From Pseudomonas botevensis (GTDB taxonomy: Bacteria; Pseudomonadota; Gammaproteobacteria; Pseudomonadales; Pseudomonadaceae): a stretch of 64,000 nt of DNA. The notes beneath the pieces were generated by a model. That model was not told the origin of the DNA, searched no databases, and saw only the letters and a list, made by a program, of their open reading frames with translations. Shown here in pieces: positions 17,480-26,004 of the stretch (position 1 is its first letter; each line of letters begins with the position of its first letter). The position numbers and the translations under genes are program-made. The DNA lies in contig NZ_JAHTKI010000001.1 in NCBI RefSeq assembly GCF_019145475.1, forward strand, positions 62,001 through 126,000, in the 5' to 3' direction.

Positions 17480-19138
17480 TCAAGGCGAATGCGTGATATC
17501 CGTCAAATCGTCCGCCGCCAGCGCTCCGGTATCGGAGGTTTCCAGTACCACATAGGCGCTGCCGCAGAACAGTGAATTCAGGCGTTTCATGTCGGCAATC
17601 AGCTCCAGGTGCAGCGAACTGGTTTCAATACTTTGCACGATCTTGCGTTGCAGACGGCTGACATGGGCGTGGGCCAAACGCCGTTCCTGGGCGCGAAAGC
17701 GGCGCTTCTCGCGCAGCAACTGACGGGCGCTTTCCTTGTCGCCACTGAGAAACACCGACAGCCCCAGCCGCAGGTTGGCGATCAACTGCCCCTGCAACCC
17801 GGCCAGCTCCTCCAACCCGTCCTCGGAAAACGAACGGCGTTGCGAGGTTTTCTGCTGCTGGATTTTGCGCAGCATGCGTTCGATCAGATCGCTGGCGAGT
17901 TTGAGGTTGATCGCCAGTTCGATGATCTCCGCCCAGCGACGACTGTCCTGATCGCCGAGATCCTCCCGGGGCATCTGCGCCAGGTACAGCTTGATCGCGC
18001 TGTACAACGCCTCGACATCATCGGTCAGGCGGCGCATTTCCTGGGTCACCGCCGTCTGCTTGCCGTGCAGCACATCGCGGGTGGCGTCGAGCATGTTGTC
18101 GATCAGATCGCCCATGCGCAGGGTTTCCCGGGCCGCGTTGGCCAGCGCCAGACTCGGCGTGGCCAGCGCGGTCGGATCGAGATGGCGCGGTTTGGCGGTG
18201 CCGTTGACCTCCGGACGTTCCGGCAGCAGCCATGCGCATAACCGCGCCATCGGCCCGACACTCGGCAACAGAATCAGGCAGCGGGTGGTGTTGTAGAGCA
18301 GGTGGAAGCCGATGACCATTTCCTGCGGACTGAAATCCAGACTGTCGAGCCAGTGTACGAACGGATCGAGCACCGGGATCATCAGCAACAGCCCGATCAG
18401 CTTGTACAACAGGCTGCCCAGTGCCACCTGTCGCCCGGCGGCGTTCTGCATGCTGGTGCTCATGAACGCCAGCACGCCGCTGCCGATGTTGGCGCCGATC
18501 ACCAGACCGATCGCCACCGGCAGGCTGATCACATTGGCCCCGGCCAGGGTCGCGGTGAGCAGCACGGCGGCCAGGCTGGAGTAGGAAATCATCGCGAACA
18601 GCGCACCGACGAGGGCGTCGAGCAGGATGTCGCCGGTCAGCGAAGCAAAAATCACCTTCACGCCCTTGGCATGAGTGATCGGCCCGGCGGCCTCGACGAT
18701 CAATTGCAGCGCCAGAATGATCAGCCCCAAGCCGATGGCGACCCGCCCCATCTGCCCGAGCCGCGTCTGTTTGCGCGACAGAAAGAAAATCACCCCGACG
18801 AAAATCAGCAGCGGCGACAGCCACGACAGATCGAACGTCAGCACCCGCGCCATCAGCGCCGTACCGACATCGGCACCGAGCATCGTCGCCAGCGCCGGGG
18901 TCAACGCCATCAGGCCCTGACCGACGAAAGACGTCACCAGCATGGCCGTGGCGTTGCTGCTCTGCACCATCGCGGTGACCAGAATACCGGCAATGAAGGC
19001 CAGCCAGCGTCTGGACATGTTCTGACCGATCACATGCCGCAGATTGGTGCCGTACACCCGCAGGATGCCGGTCCGGACAATGTGCGTACCCCAGATCAGC
19101 AGGGCGACGGCAGACAGCAAATTGAGCAGGGTTAACAT
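17480..19138 (-). CDS. Na+/phosphate cotransporter family protein with PhoU-like domain
   Basis: This 552-residue protein has an N-terminal transporter half of about nine helices with the two inverted-repeat signatures of the Na/Pi-II family (MVQSSNATAMLVTSF and SYSSLAAVLLTATLAGAN). A cytoplasmic helical PhoU-like domain follows (about 340-540). Related proteins (YjbB, NptA) move phosphate outward or inward with sodium. No phosphate-regulon gene is adjacent, and no Pho box was seen. Confidence 0.88.
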   Translation of the reverse strand: MLTLLNLLSAVALLIWGTHIVRTGILRVYGTNLRHVIGQNMSRRWLAFIAGILVTAMVQSSNATAMLVTSFVGQGLMALTPALATMLGADVGTALMARVLTFDLSWLSPLLIFVGVIFFLSRKQTRLGQMGRVAIGLGLIILALQLIVEAAGPITHAKGVKVIFASLTGDILLDALVGALFAMISYSSLAAVLLTATLAGANVISLPVAIGLVIGANIGSGVLAFMSTSMQNAAGRQVALGSLLYKLIGLLLMIPVLDPFVHWLDSLDFSPQEMVIGFHLLYNTTRCLILLPSVGPMARLCAWLLPERPEVNGTAKPRHLDPTALATPSLALANAARETLRMGDLIDNMLDATRDVLHGKQTAVTQEMRRLTDDVEALYSAIKLYLAQMPREDLGDQDSRRWAEIIELAINLKLASDLIERMLRKIQQQKTSQRRSFSEDGLEELAGLQGQLIANLRLGLSVFLSGDKESARQLLREKRRFRAQERRLAHAHVSRLQRKIVQSIETSSLHLELIADMKRLNSLFCGSAYVVLETSDTGALAADDLTDITHSP

Positions 19139-19430
19139 GCAGACCCCCTGTGTAAGCAGCGCCCCAGAGAGGCAAATTGACGATACCGCGCTATTTCTAC
19201 GTTCTGTTTCTTAAGCTGTAGTCGGCTAACGGTCTGGGCGCCAGCATTGCACAGCTAAAGTGGGGATTGAAACAAATGTGTCACAAAGCCCGAGAAAGGC
19301 CCCGCCATAAACAACTGTAGGAGCGAGCCTGCTCGCGAAAGCGGTGTAACCCGCCAACATTATTGTCGACTGTCACGCCGTCTTCGCGAGCACGCTCGCT
19401 CCTACAGGGTATTGCTCAGGATCTTGAGCG
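19139..19430. other. 292-base spacer upstream of the Na/Pi cotransporter gene
   Basis: The first ~120 bases probably carry the cotransporter promoter (leftward), although no clear -10/-35 pair was identified. The remainder is dominated by the inverted REP-like pair at 19315-19407, which follows the terC 3' end. No gene is visible. Confidence 0.5.
19315..19407. repeat. Inverted repeat pair of the GGAGCGAGC type
   Basis: CTGTAGGAGCGAGCCTGCTCGCGAA (five-base groups from 19315) is repeated in reverse orientation as TTCGCGAGCACGCTCGCTCC then TACAG, ending at 19407. The arms are about 24 bases with two mismatches, separated by about 43 bases. The core TGTAGGAGCGAGC differs from the GTGGGAGCGGGC REPs, so it is a second subfamily. 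Confidence 0.85.
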
Positions 19431-20201
19431 TTACTGCCCCGGAATATCCTTGCGCAGCTTCACCGGATCCTGCTTCTCCTTCCTCTTGCGAGCAATCGCC
19501 CCGCGCATCTTGATGTTGATCGCCTCGACAGCCAGCGAGAAGCCCATGGCGAAGTAAACGTAACCCTTCGGCACATGCACATCGAACGACTCAGCGATCA
19601 GCACAGTACCGACCACCAGCAGGAACGACAGGGCGAGCATTTTCAGCGACGGGTGCTTGTCGATGAATTCGCTGATCTTGCCGGACGCCAGCATCATCAC
19701 CAGCACCGCCACGACAATCGCTGCAACCATCACCGGAACGTGGGAAACCATGCCGACAGCGGTGATCACCGAGTCCAGCGAGAACACGATGTCGATGATT
19801 GCGATCTGAATGATGGTGTAGAGGAAATTGCCGCCCTTGCCCGAAGGCGCGTCGTCGCTTTCGTCTTCGCCTTCCAGCGCGTGGTACATCTCCTGGGAGC
19901 TTTTCCACAACAGGAACAGGCCACCGAAGAACAGGATCAGGTCACGTCCGGAAATGCCTTGGCCGAACACTTCGAACAGGTCGGCGGTCAGGCGCATGAC
20001 CCAGGTGATCGACAGCAGCAACAGAATCCGCGTGATCATGGCCAGGCCAAGACCGAAGATCCGGGTGCGCGCCTGCATGTGTTTGGGCATGCGGCTGACC
20101 AGGATCGAAATCATGATGATGTTATCGATACCCAGGACGATTTCCAGGGCGGTCAGCGTGAAGAAGGCAACCCAGATCTCAGGGTTGGTCAGCCATTCCA
20201 T
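19431..20201 (-). CDS. TerC-family integral membrane protein
   Basis: This 256-residue protein has about seven helices with the two acidic TerC motifs, EIVLGIDNIIMISIL and DIVFSLDSVITAVGM, each with the Asp/Asn pair thought to bind metal. TerC/Alx-type proteins are linked to manganese export and tellurite resistance. The C terminus is short and basic with no CBS domain. A leftward spacer with a hairpin separates it from the citrate transporter gene upstream of it. Confidence 0.92.
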   Translation of the reverse strand: MEWLTNPEIWVAFFTLTALEIVLGIDNIIMISILVSRMPKHMQARTRIFGLGLAMITRILLLLSITWVMRLTADLFEVFGQGISGRDLILFFGGLFLLWKSSQEMYHALEGEDESDDAPSGKGGNFLYTIIQIAIIDIVFSLDSVITAVGMVSHVPVMVAAIVVAVLVMMLASGKISEFIDKHPSLKMLALSFLLVVGTVLIAESFDVHVPKGYVYFAMGFSLAVEAINIKMRGAIARKRKEKQDPVKLRKDIPGQ

Positions 20202-20231
20202 GTGTATTCCTTTGAGCGTTTGTCAAACCAC

Positions 20232-20272
20232 GACGCCAGCAATCAGCTGGCGGCGCGGTCGTTTGATGTCGT
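20232..20272. terminator. Possible hairpin between citrate transporter and terC genes
   Basis: The inner stem CGCCAGC/GCTGGCG with an AATCA loop (20234-20252) is extended by partial pairing of the flanking CAAAC...CGAC and GTCGTTTG. No T run follows on the minus strand, so it may be an attenuator or RNA processing site, not a true terminator. Confidence 0.4.
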
Positions 20273-20277
20273 TACAG

Positions 20278-21585
20278 TTACAGCGTGCTGAACAGCGGGA
20301 AAGTCCCCAACAGCAAAGCTGCAACCAGTATGCACAGGCAGACCAGCACTGCCCACTTCAGGGTGAAACGCTGGTGGTCGCCGAACTCGATCCCCGCCAG
20401 TGCAACCAGCAGGTAAGTCGACGGCACCAGTGGACTCAGCAGGTGGACGGGCTGACCGACGATCGAGGCACGCGCCATTTCCACCGCCGTGATGCCGTAA
20501 TGGCTGGCCGCTTCGGAGAGCACTGGCAACACGCCGTAGTAAAACGCGTCGTTCGACATGAAGAAGGTGAACGGCATGCTCACCAGCGCCGTGATCACCG
20601 CCAGGTACGGGCCGAGGAAATCCGGAATCACTGCCAGCAGGCTTTTCGACATGGCATCGACCATGCCGGTGCCCGACAGGATACCGGTGAAGATACCCGC
20701 CGCGAAAATCAGACTGACCACCGACAGCACGCTGCCGGCATGCGCTGCCACCCGATCCTTCTGCTGTTGCAGGCAAGGATAGTTGACGATCATGGCAATA
20801 CTGAACGCCACCATGAACAGCACCGGCAGCGGCAGCAGGCCGGCGATCAGGGTGCACATCAGCGCCAGGGTCAGCAGGCCGTTGAACCAGATCAGCTTCG
20901 GACGGCGGGCATCGGGGAACTGCGACACGCTGATTTCGCTGTGATCGATCTCGTCGCCGATCAGATGCAGCTCACCCAGACGCGCACGCTCACGCTTGCC
21001 ATAGAAGTAGGCGATGATCAGGATCGCCACCACACCAGCAGCCATGGCCGGGATCATCGGCACGAAGATGTCCGACGGATCGACATGCAGCGCACTGGCG
21101 GCACGGGCGGTCGGGCCACCCCATGGGGTCATGTTCATCACGCCACCGGCGAGGATGATCAGACCGGCCATGATGCGCGGGCTCATGCCGATGCGGCTGT
21201 ACAGCGGCAGCATGGCGGCCACGCAGATCATGTAAGTGGTCGCGCCGTCACCATCGAGGGAAACGACGAGCGCCAGTACGGCGGTGCCGACCGAAACTTT
21301 CAACGGGTCGCCCTTGACCAGTTTGAGGATCTTGCGCACGGCCGGGTCGAACAGGCCGGAGTCGATCATCAGGGCGAAATAGAGAATCGCGAACATCAGC
21401 ATCACGCCGGTCGGCGCCAGCTTGGTGATGCCTTCGAGCATCATCGGGCCGATCTTCGGCGCAAAACCGCCGAACAGGGCAAACAGGATCGGGATGATGA
21501 TCAGGGCGATCAGCGCGGACAGGCGCTTGGTCATGATCAGGAACATGAACGTGATGACCATGGCGAAGCCAAGGAAAGTCAGCAT
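20278..21585 (-). CDS. CitMHS-family citrate:metal symporter
   Basis: This 435-residue carrier has about 11-12 helices. Family features include SLDGDGATTYMICVAAMLPLY, GGVMNMTPWGGPTARAAS and FMSNDAFYYGVLPVLSEAA, typical of CitMHS proteins that import citrate complexed with Mg2+ or Ca2+ together with protons. No two-component regulator or tricarboxylate genes adjoin it. A short upstream open frame (21636-21716) could encode a leader peptide. Confidence 0.92.
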   Translation of the reverse strand: MLTFLGFAMVITFMFLIMTKRLSALIALIIIPILFALFGGFAPKIGPMMLEGITKLAPTGVMLMFAILYFALMIDSGLFDPAVRKILKLVKGDPLKVSVGTAVLALVVSLDGDGATTYMICVAAMLPLYSRIGMSPRIMAGLIILAGGVMNMTPWGGPTARAASALHVDPSDIFVPMIPAMAAGVVAILIIAYFYGKRERARLGELHLIGDEIDHSEISVSQFPDARRPKLIWFNGLLTLALMCTLIAGLLPLPVLFMVAFSIAMIVNYPCLQQQKDRVAAHAGSVLSVVSLIFAAGIFTGILSGTGMVDAMSKSLLAVIPDFLGPYLAVITALVSMPFTFFMSNDAFYYGVLPVLSEAASHYGITAVEMARASIVGQPVHLLSPLVPSTYLLVALAGIEFGDHQRFTLKWAVLVCLCILVAALLLGTFPLFSTL

Positions 21586-21906
21586 GGGAATACTCCAGGC
21601 GTAGCGCGGCTAGGGAATGAGCGGATCGGACGGGATCAGCGCAGAACGGGAAGCACGAGACGTACGGGCGGAGTGACAGCGAAGAGGCGGGTTGCAGAGG
21701 ACATCAGAATCACCATTGTTGTTGTTAATTGGGCCGGATGAGCGATGAATCACACACGTTGGCCAACCGGTCTGTTGCCGGCAGTGGGGGCGATCCTAAT
21801 CGGGCAAGCTTTCAGCCAGCTTTCGTTGGTGAAAGCTTCGAACGAATGGCAAACCGGTCGTCGGATGCGACTAGAGTCAATGAACACGGGCGGGGAGGGA
21901 CGGAAC
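21586..21906. other. Divergent spacer between citrate transporter and GFA genes
   Basis: This 321-base region lies between the leftward transporter and the rightward GFA-type gene. It holds the possible leader frame at 21636-21716 and a GGAGGGACGGAAC ribosome binding site right before 21907. A longer in-frame extension of the GFA gene back to 21745 is possible but lacks homology to the family. Confidence 0.5.
21636..21716 (-). CDS. Possible 26-residue leader peptide upstream of the citrate transporter
   Basis: A short frame starts at an ATG (21716) and ends with TGA, reading MVILMSSATRLFAVTPPVR and a basic-hydrophobic end. It stops 51 bases before the citrate transporter start on the same strand. 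No strong ribosome binding site is visible upstream (AACAACAACA). It may be chance; conservation across strains would decide. Confidence 0.25.
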   Translation of the reverse strand: MVILMSSATRLFAVTPPVRLVLPVLR

Positions 21907-22308
21907 ATGAGCCAGATACACAGCGGCGGCTGCCATTGCGGACACATCCGCTATCAGTTCAGCGGGGCGTTGCAAGACATCGCCCATTGCCATTGCTCGA
22001 TCTGTCGGCGGGTCAGCGGCGGGATCGTCACGACCTGGATCACCGTGCCGGCGGCGAATTTCCAATGGCTGGCCGGCACGCCGTCGCGCTATGACTCATC
22101 GAGCAGTTGCGCGCGGTTCTTCTGCTCGAACTGCGGCGCGCAACTGGCGCTGGTGACGCTGCTCAGCCCCGAGAGCATCGATCTGACCATCGCCACCCTC
22201 GATCACCCGGAACAGGCGCCGGCCGAGCGGCATATCTGGACTGACAGCCAGCTACCGTGGCTGCACCTGGACGAGCATTTGCCGGGCGAACCGGAAGAAA
22301 CCCTGTAG
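21907..22308 (+). CDS. GFA-family (Mss4-like) zinc-binding protein
   Basis: This 133-residue protein carries the cysteine pattern of the glutathione-dependent formaldehyde-activating (GFA) family: CHCGHIRY near the N terminus, CHCSICRR about 30 residues later, and FCSNCGA. These ligate zinc. Most family members have no proven substrate, and formaldehyde activation should not be assumed. The ATG at 21907 has a good ribosome binding site and begins at the domain edge. Confidence 0.88.
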   Translation: MSQIHSGGCHCGHIRYQFSGALQDIAHCHCSICRRVSGGIVTTWITVPAANFQWLAGTPSRYDSSSSCARFFCSNCGAQLALVTLLSPESIDLTIATLDHPEQAPAERHIWTDSQLPWLHLDEHLPGEPEETL

Positions 22309-22324
22309 GTTTGCCACAGCCTGC

Positions 22325-22651
22325 TCAGAAAATTGACAGATCCAGTGGCCGGATTGCGCCCATCCAGATGGCATGTTCGGTGTGGTCGAGCAGGTCATCG
22401 CCGGTGTCGGGATGCAGAAACACCACCAGCCCCGCGCGATTGAGTGCCAGCCACGGCAGCACATCGCCAAGCAACTCCGGGCCGAAGGCCAGTTGGCAAC
22501 TCCAGTCCGGGTGCGGGCCGACCGGGCGCTCGTGAACCCGGCCCATCCGCAATGGAAACAACTGCGCGGCTTGCTCGCACAGCGCCCGCGCCTGATCGAT
22601 GGTGCTCGCATCGTAATAAACGTGGGCGTGATAGCCCTTGATCGTCTGCAT
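22325..22651 (-). CDS. DOPA 4,5-dioxygenase-like protein
   Basis: This 108-residue protein starts MQTIKGYHAHVYYD and has RVHERPVGPHPDWSCQL and FLHPDTGDDLLDHT, the conserved His-rich elements of the DOPA 4,5-dioxygenase family. Plant and fungal members cleave catechols in pigment synthesis; bacterial members have undefined roles. It is convergent with the GFA gene (17-base gap) and divergent from the NAD(P)-binding gene. Confidence 0.88.
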   Translation of the reverse strand: MQTIKGYHAHVYYDASTIDQARALCEQAAQLFPLRMGRVHERPVGPHPDWSCQLAFGPELLGDVLPWLALNRAGLVVFLHPDTGDDLLDHTEHAIWMGAIRPLDLSIF

Positions 22652-22735
22652 CGCAGCCTCGCTGAATCGGTTCGAACCCTCGCCGTTGCCCGCGTGTCAC
22701 ACGCCATACAAGGGATAACAAAAGGGAAATCAGCC

Positions 22736-23401
22736 ATGAAAAATGCCGAAACCCCGGTGGTGAAGGTGGTGCTCTATGGTGCCATGAGCAGCCTGGGCAG
22801 TGCGTTGATGGCTGAGCTGCTGCGGCGCCAGCACGAAGTCATCGCGATTCTCGACGATTTGACGGCGCTCGCGCCGCGTCCGGGCCTGCGTACCAAGAGC
22901 GGCGATCTGTTCGATGCCGAGCGGGTCAACCAGAGTGTGGCCGGCAGCTCGGCGGTGATCTGCCTGCTCGATGCGCCGGGCTTGCCGTTCAGCAGCGACC
23001 ATGTGGAAAAAACCGTGGTGCTCGGCCCGGTCGAGCAGGTGCTGGCGGTCGATGCGCTGATCGATGGCCTGCAAGCGGCAGGGGTGTCGCGATTGTTTGT
23101 GGTCGGGGATTTCGCCGTACTCGACGAGCCGGACCTGGATGATCGTCTGCAACGCCACGCCGCCGAGGAAGTCCGCGAAGCCCTGCAAACCAGCCCGCTA
23201 CAATGGACCCTGGTGAATGCGCCGCGCGGGGTGGCGGGCCTGACCATCGAGCATTTCAGTCAGGTCGGCGGGACGCTGGAGCCAGGGCTGACGGAACCGC
23301 TGGAGCGGCTCAACCGCGTGGCGGTGGGGATCGCTGATGAGCTGCGGCTGAATCTGCATGTGGGTGAGCATGTGAACTTTGTCGCGGCTGGCGGACCTTG
23401 A
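22736..23401 (+). CDS. NAD(P)H-binding (NmrA/SDR-type) protein
   Basis: This 221-residue protein has an N-terminal Rossmann segment (VVLYGAMSSLGSALMAELLRRQHEV), a loose GxxxxxG variant of the NAD(P)-binding loop, and LRTKSGDLFDAERV. A typical YxxxK active site is not evident, so it may be an NmrA-like sensor or an epimerase-like protein with altered chemistry. It is transcribed alone, convergent with the LysR gene. The start has a ribosome binding site (AAAGGGAAA). Confidence 0.8.
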   Translation: MKNAETPVVKVVLYGAMSSLGSALMAELLRRQHEVIAILDDLTALAPRPGLRTKSGDLFDAERVNQSVAGSSAVICLLDAPGLPFSSDHVEKTVVLGPVEQVLAVDALIDGLQAAGVSRLFVVGDFAVLDEPDLDDRLQRHAAEEVREALQTSPLQWTLVNAPRGVAGLTIEHFSQVGGTLEPGLTEPLERLNRVAVGIADELRLNLHVGEHVNFVAAGGP

Positions 23402-23408
23402 AAACGCC

Positions 23409-24359
23409 TCACACCGCAATCGACGGCAACGGCAGCCCCGCGAGGGATTCCGCGCTGCTGGCCTGCTCCGCCATCAGCCAGTCGACGAACCGCTGGATCA
23501 ACGCTCCCCGGCGCTTGCGCTGCGGCAGCACCACGTAATACCCGAGGCGCGACAGAGTGGTTTCGGCAATGGGTCGGCACAGCAAACCCTGGGTCAGCAA
23601 GTTATCCACAAGATGCCGCCAGCCGATGGCTACCCCCTGGCCACCAATCGCCGCTTGAATCAGCAAGGTGTAGTTGTCAAAACGCAGTTGCCCCGGCGCG
23701 GGCGGCGTGGTGATGCCCAACTCGCGGAACACGCCGCTCCAGTCGAACCAGTTGCTGCTGTTTTCCCCGCGCAAGTGCAACAGCGGAAACTCCAGCAACG
23801 CCTGGGCCGGCAAGGGCAGGGTGCGCTCCTTGAGCAGTAGCGGGCTGCATACCGGGAACACTTCCTCGCTGAACAGCCAATGACTTTCGCCCTGTTTGAA
23901 GCGCCCGTCGCCAAACAGAATCGCCACGTCGATGTCGGTGCGCAGCATATTGTGATTGCGCTCGCTGGTGACCAGGCTCACATCGACCTGCGGATTGGCC
24001 GCGTGAAAGCGCGGTAACCGTGGCATCAGCCAGTAGGCCGCGAAGGCAAAGTCGGTGGCGACCTGCAACACTTCATGCTGCTGTTGTGCGCTGATTGCAC
24101 TCAATCCTGCGTCGATATTCTGCAAACCGAGGGTAACTTGTTCAAACAGCAGCGAGCCGACCTCGGTCAGTTCGATGCCCCGGTAAATCCGGTCGAACAG
24201 CCTCGCACCGAGCTGTTCCTCCAGGCGTTTGATCTGCTGGCTGATCGCCGGCTGCGTGGTGCCAAGCTCCACCGCCGCAGCGGTGAAGCTGCGATGCCGG
24301 GCCGCCGCCTCGAAGGCACGCAGCAGATCCAGCGACAAATCACCAAGAGCTTCATACAT
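23409..24359 (-). CDS. LysR-family regulator of choline sulfate use
   Basis: This 316-residue regulator has an N-terminal winged helix (about 8-67, FTAAAVELGTTQPAISQQIKRLEEQLG) and a GcvA-like effector domain. It is divergent from betC, 114 bases away, the classic arrangement for a LysR regulator and its target. An imperfect inverted repeat with T-N11-A symmetry spans 24358-24372 over its own start codon, consistent with autorepression. The likely inducer is choline-O-sulfate or a product; this is inferred from context. Confidence 0.88.
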   Translation of the reverse strand: MYEALGDLSLDLLRAFEAAARHRSFTAAAVELGTTQPAISQQIKRLEEQLGARLFDRIYRGIELTEVGSLLFEQVTLGLQNIDAGLSAISAQQQHEVLQVATDFAFAAYWLMPRLPRFHAANPQVDVSLVTSERNHNMLRTDIDVAILFGDGRFKQGESHWLFSEEVFPVCSPLLLKERTLPLPAQALLEFPLLHLRGENSSNWFDWSGVFRELGITTPPAPGQLRFDNYTLLIQAAIGGQGVAIGWRHLVDNLLTQGLLCRPIAETTLSRLGYYVVLPQRKRRGALIQRFVDWLMAEQASSAESLAGLPLPSIAV

Positions 24360-24372
24360 AAGCTGTGCTTAT
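24358..24372. promoter_or_regulatory. LysR-type binding palindrome (T-N11-A)
   Basis: ATAAG, five-base centre CTGTG, then CTTAT: a perfect five-base inverted repeat fitting the LysR box. It overlaps the regulator's ATG and lies about 100 bases from betC. Confidence 0.55.
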
Positions 24373-24473
24373 CCTAGTCATTGTCCGGCGCGGGCTTTAC
24401 CGGATAGGGCGTGGAATCCATGCTCGATCGCAGCAATGTCGCATAAATATTCACTATGGAATGCCGCGATCAC

Positions 24474-25988
24474 ATGAAGCGCAAGAATATTCTTTTCATC
24501 ATGGCCGATCAGATGGCCGCGCCAATGTTGCCGTTCTACGGCCCTTCGCCAATCAAACTGCCGAATCTCAGCCGCCTCGCCGCCCAAGGCGTGGTATTCG
24601 ACGCCGCCTATTGCAACAGCCCGCTGTGTGCGCCGTCGCGTTTCACCCTGGTCAGCGGACAGTTGCCGAGCAAGATCGGCGCTTACGACAACGCCGCCGA
24701 CTTCCCCGCCGACATTCCGACCTACGCCCACTACCTGCGGCGTCTGGGCTACCGCACCGCGCTGTCGGGCAAGATGCACTTCTGCGGCCCGGATCAACTG
24801 CACGGCTACGAAGAACGCCTGACCAGCGACATCTACCCCGCCGACTATGGCTGGGCGGTGAACTGGGACGAACCGGACGTACGCCCGAGCTGGTATCACA
24901 ACATGTCCTCGGTGTTGCAGGCCGGGCCGTGCGTGCGCACCAATCAGCTCGACTTCGACGAAGAGGTGGTGTTCAAGGCCCAGCAATACCTGTTCGACCA
25001 CATTCGCGAGGACGGCGACCAGCCGTTCTGCCTGACCGTGTCGATGACCCACCCACACGATCCGTACACGATTCCCAAGGCTTTCTGGGATTTGTACGAC
25101 GACGCCGATATCCCGCTACCGACAACCCCGGATCAGCATTCCCTCGACCCGCACTCCCAGCGTCTGCTCAAGGTCTACGACCTGTGGGACAAGCCGCTGC
25201 CTGTGGACAAGATTCGCGACGCGCGCCGGGCCTATTTCGGTGCTTGCAGCTATATCGACGCCAACGTCGGCAAACTCCTGCAAACCCTTGAAGACACCGG
25301 GCTGATCGAGGACACCATCATCGTCTTCTCCGGCGACCATGGCGACATGCTCGGCGAGCGCGGGCTCTGGTACAAAATGCACTGGTACGAAATGGCCGCG
25401 CGGGTCCCGCTGCTGGTCAGCGCGCCGGGCCAGTTCGGCGCACGTCGGGTCAGCGCTGCCGTGTCCACCGCCGATCTGCTGCCGACCTTCGTCGAGCTGG
25501 CCGGCGGCACGCTCGAAGCCAACCTGCCACTCGATGGCCGTTCGCTGATGCCGCACCTGCAAGGGCAGGGCGGGCACGATGAAGTGTTCGGCGAGTACAT
25601 GGCCGAAGGCACCATCAGCCCGTTGATGATGATTCGGCGCGGTGCCTACAAATTTATCTACAGCGAAAGCGACCCTTGCCTACTCTTCGACGTAGACAAC
25701 GACCCGCGCGAGCTCGAAGAACTCAGCCAATCGCCGCAACATCGTCAGCTGTTCGACGATTTTCTCGCCGAAGCACGGGCCAAATGGGACATTCCGGCCA
25801 TTCACCGCGATGTCCTGGAAAGCCAGCGGCGTCGGCGGTTCGTCGCCGAGGCGCTGACCATCGGCAAGCTGAAGAGCTGGGATCACCAGCCGCTGGTGGA
25901 CGCCAGTCAGCAGTACATGCGCAACCACATCGACCTCGATGACCTGGAGCGCAAAGCACGTTATCCACAACCCTGCCAAAACCAATAA
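24474..25988 (+). CDS. betC: Choline-sulfatase BetC
   Basis: This 504-residue type I sulfatase hydrolyses choline-O-sulfate to choline and sulfate. The formylglycine motif is CAPSR (Cys52). Metal-binding residues appear in FIMADQM and SGDHGDMLGERGLW, and a K/H pair in SGKMHFCG. The C terminus has the choline-sulfatase extension. The ATG at 24474 gives the standard MKRKNILFIMADQ start; an in-frame ATG at 24456 is also possible and neither has a clear ribosome binding site. choX follows 16 bases after the stop, so they form an operon. Confidence 0.95.
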   Translation: MKRKNILFIMADQMAAPMLPFYGPSPIKLPNLSRLAAQGVVFDAAYCNSPLCAPSRFTLVSGQLPSKIGAYDNAADFPADIPTYAHYLRRLGYRTALSGKMHFCGPDQLHGYEERLTSDIYPADYGWAVNWDEPDVRPSWYHNMSSVLQAGPCVRTNQLDFDEEVVFKAQQYLFDHIREDGDQPFCLTVSMTHPHDPYTIPKAFWDLYDDADIPLPTTPDQHSLDPHSQRLLKVYDLWDKPLPVDKIRDARRAYFGACSYIDANVGKLLQTLEDTGLIEDTIIVFSGDHGDMLGERGLWYKMHWYEMAARVPLLVSAPGQFGARRVSAAVSTADLLPTFVELAGGTLEANLPLDGRSLMPHLQGQGGHDEVFGEYMAEGTISPLMMIRRGAYKFIYSESDPCLLFDVDNDPRELEELSQSPQHRQLFDDFLAEARAKWDIPAIHRDVLESQRRRRFVAEALTIGKLKSWDHQPLVDASQQYMRNHIDLDDLERKARYPQPCQNQ

Positions 25989-26004
25989 TGTTAAGGGGAA
26001 GTCC

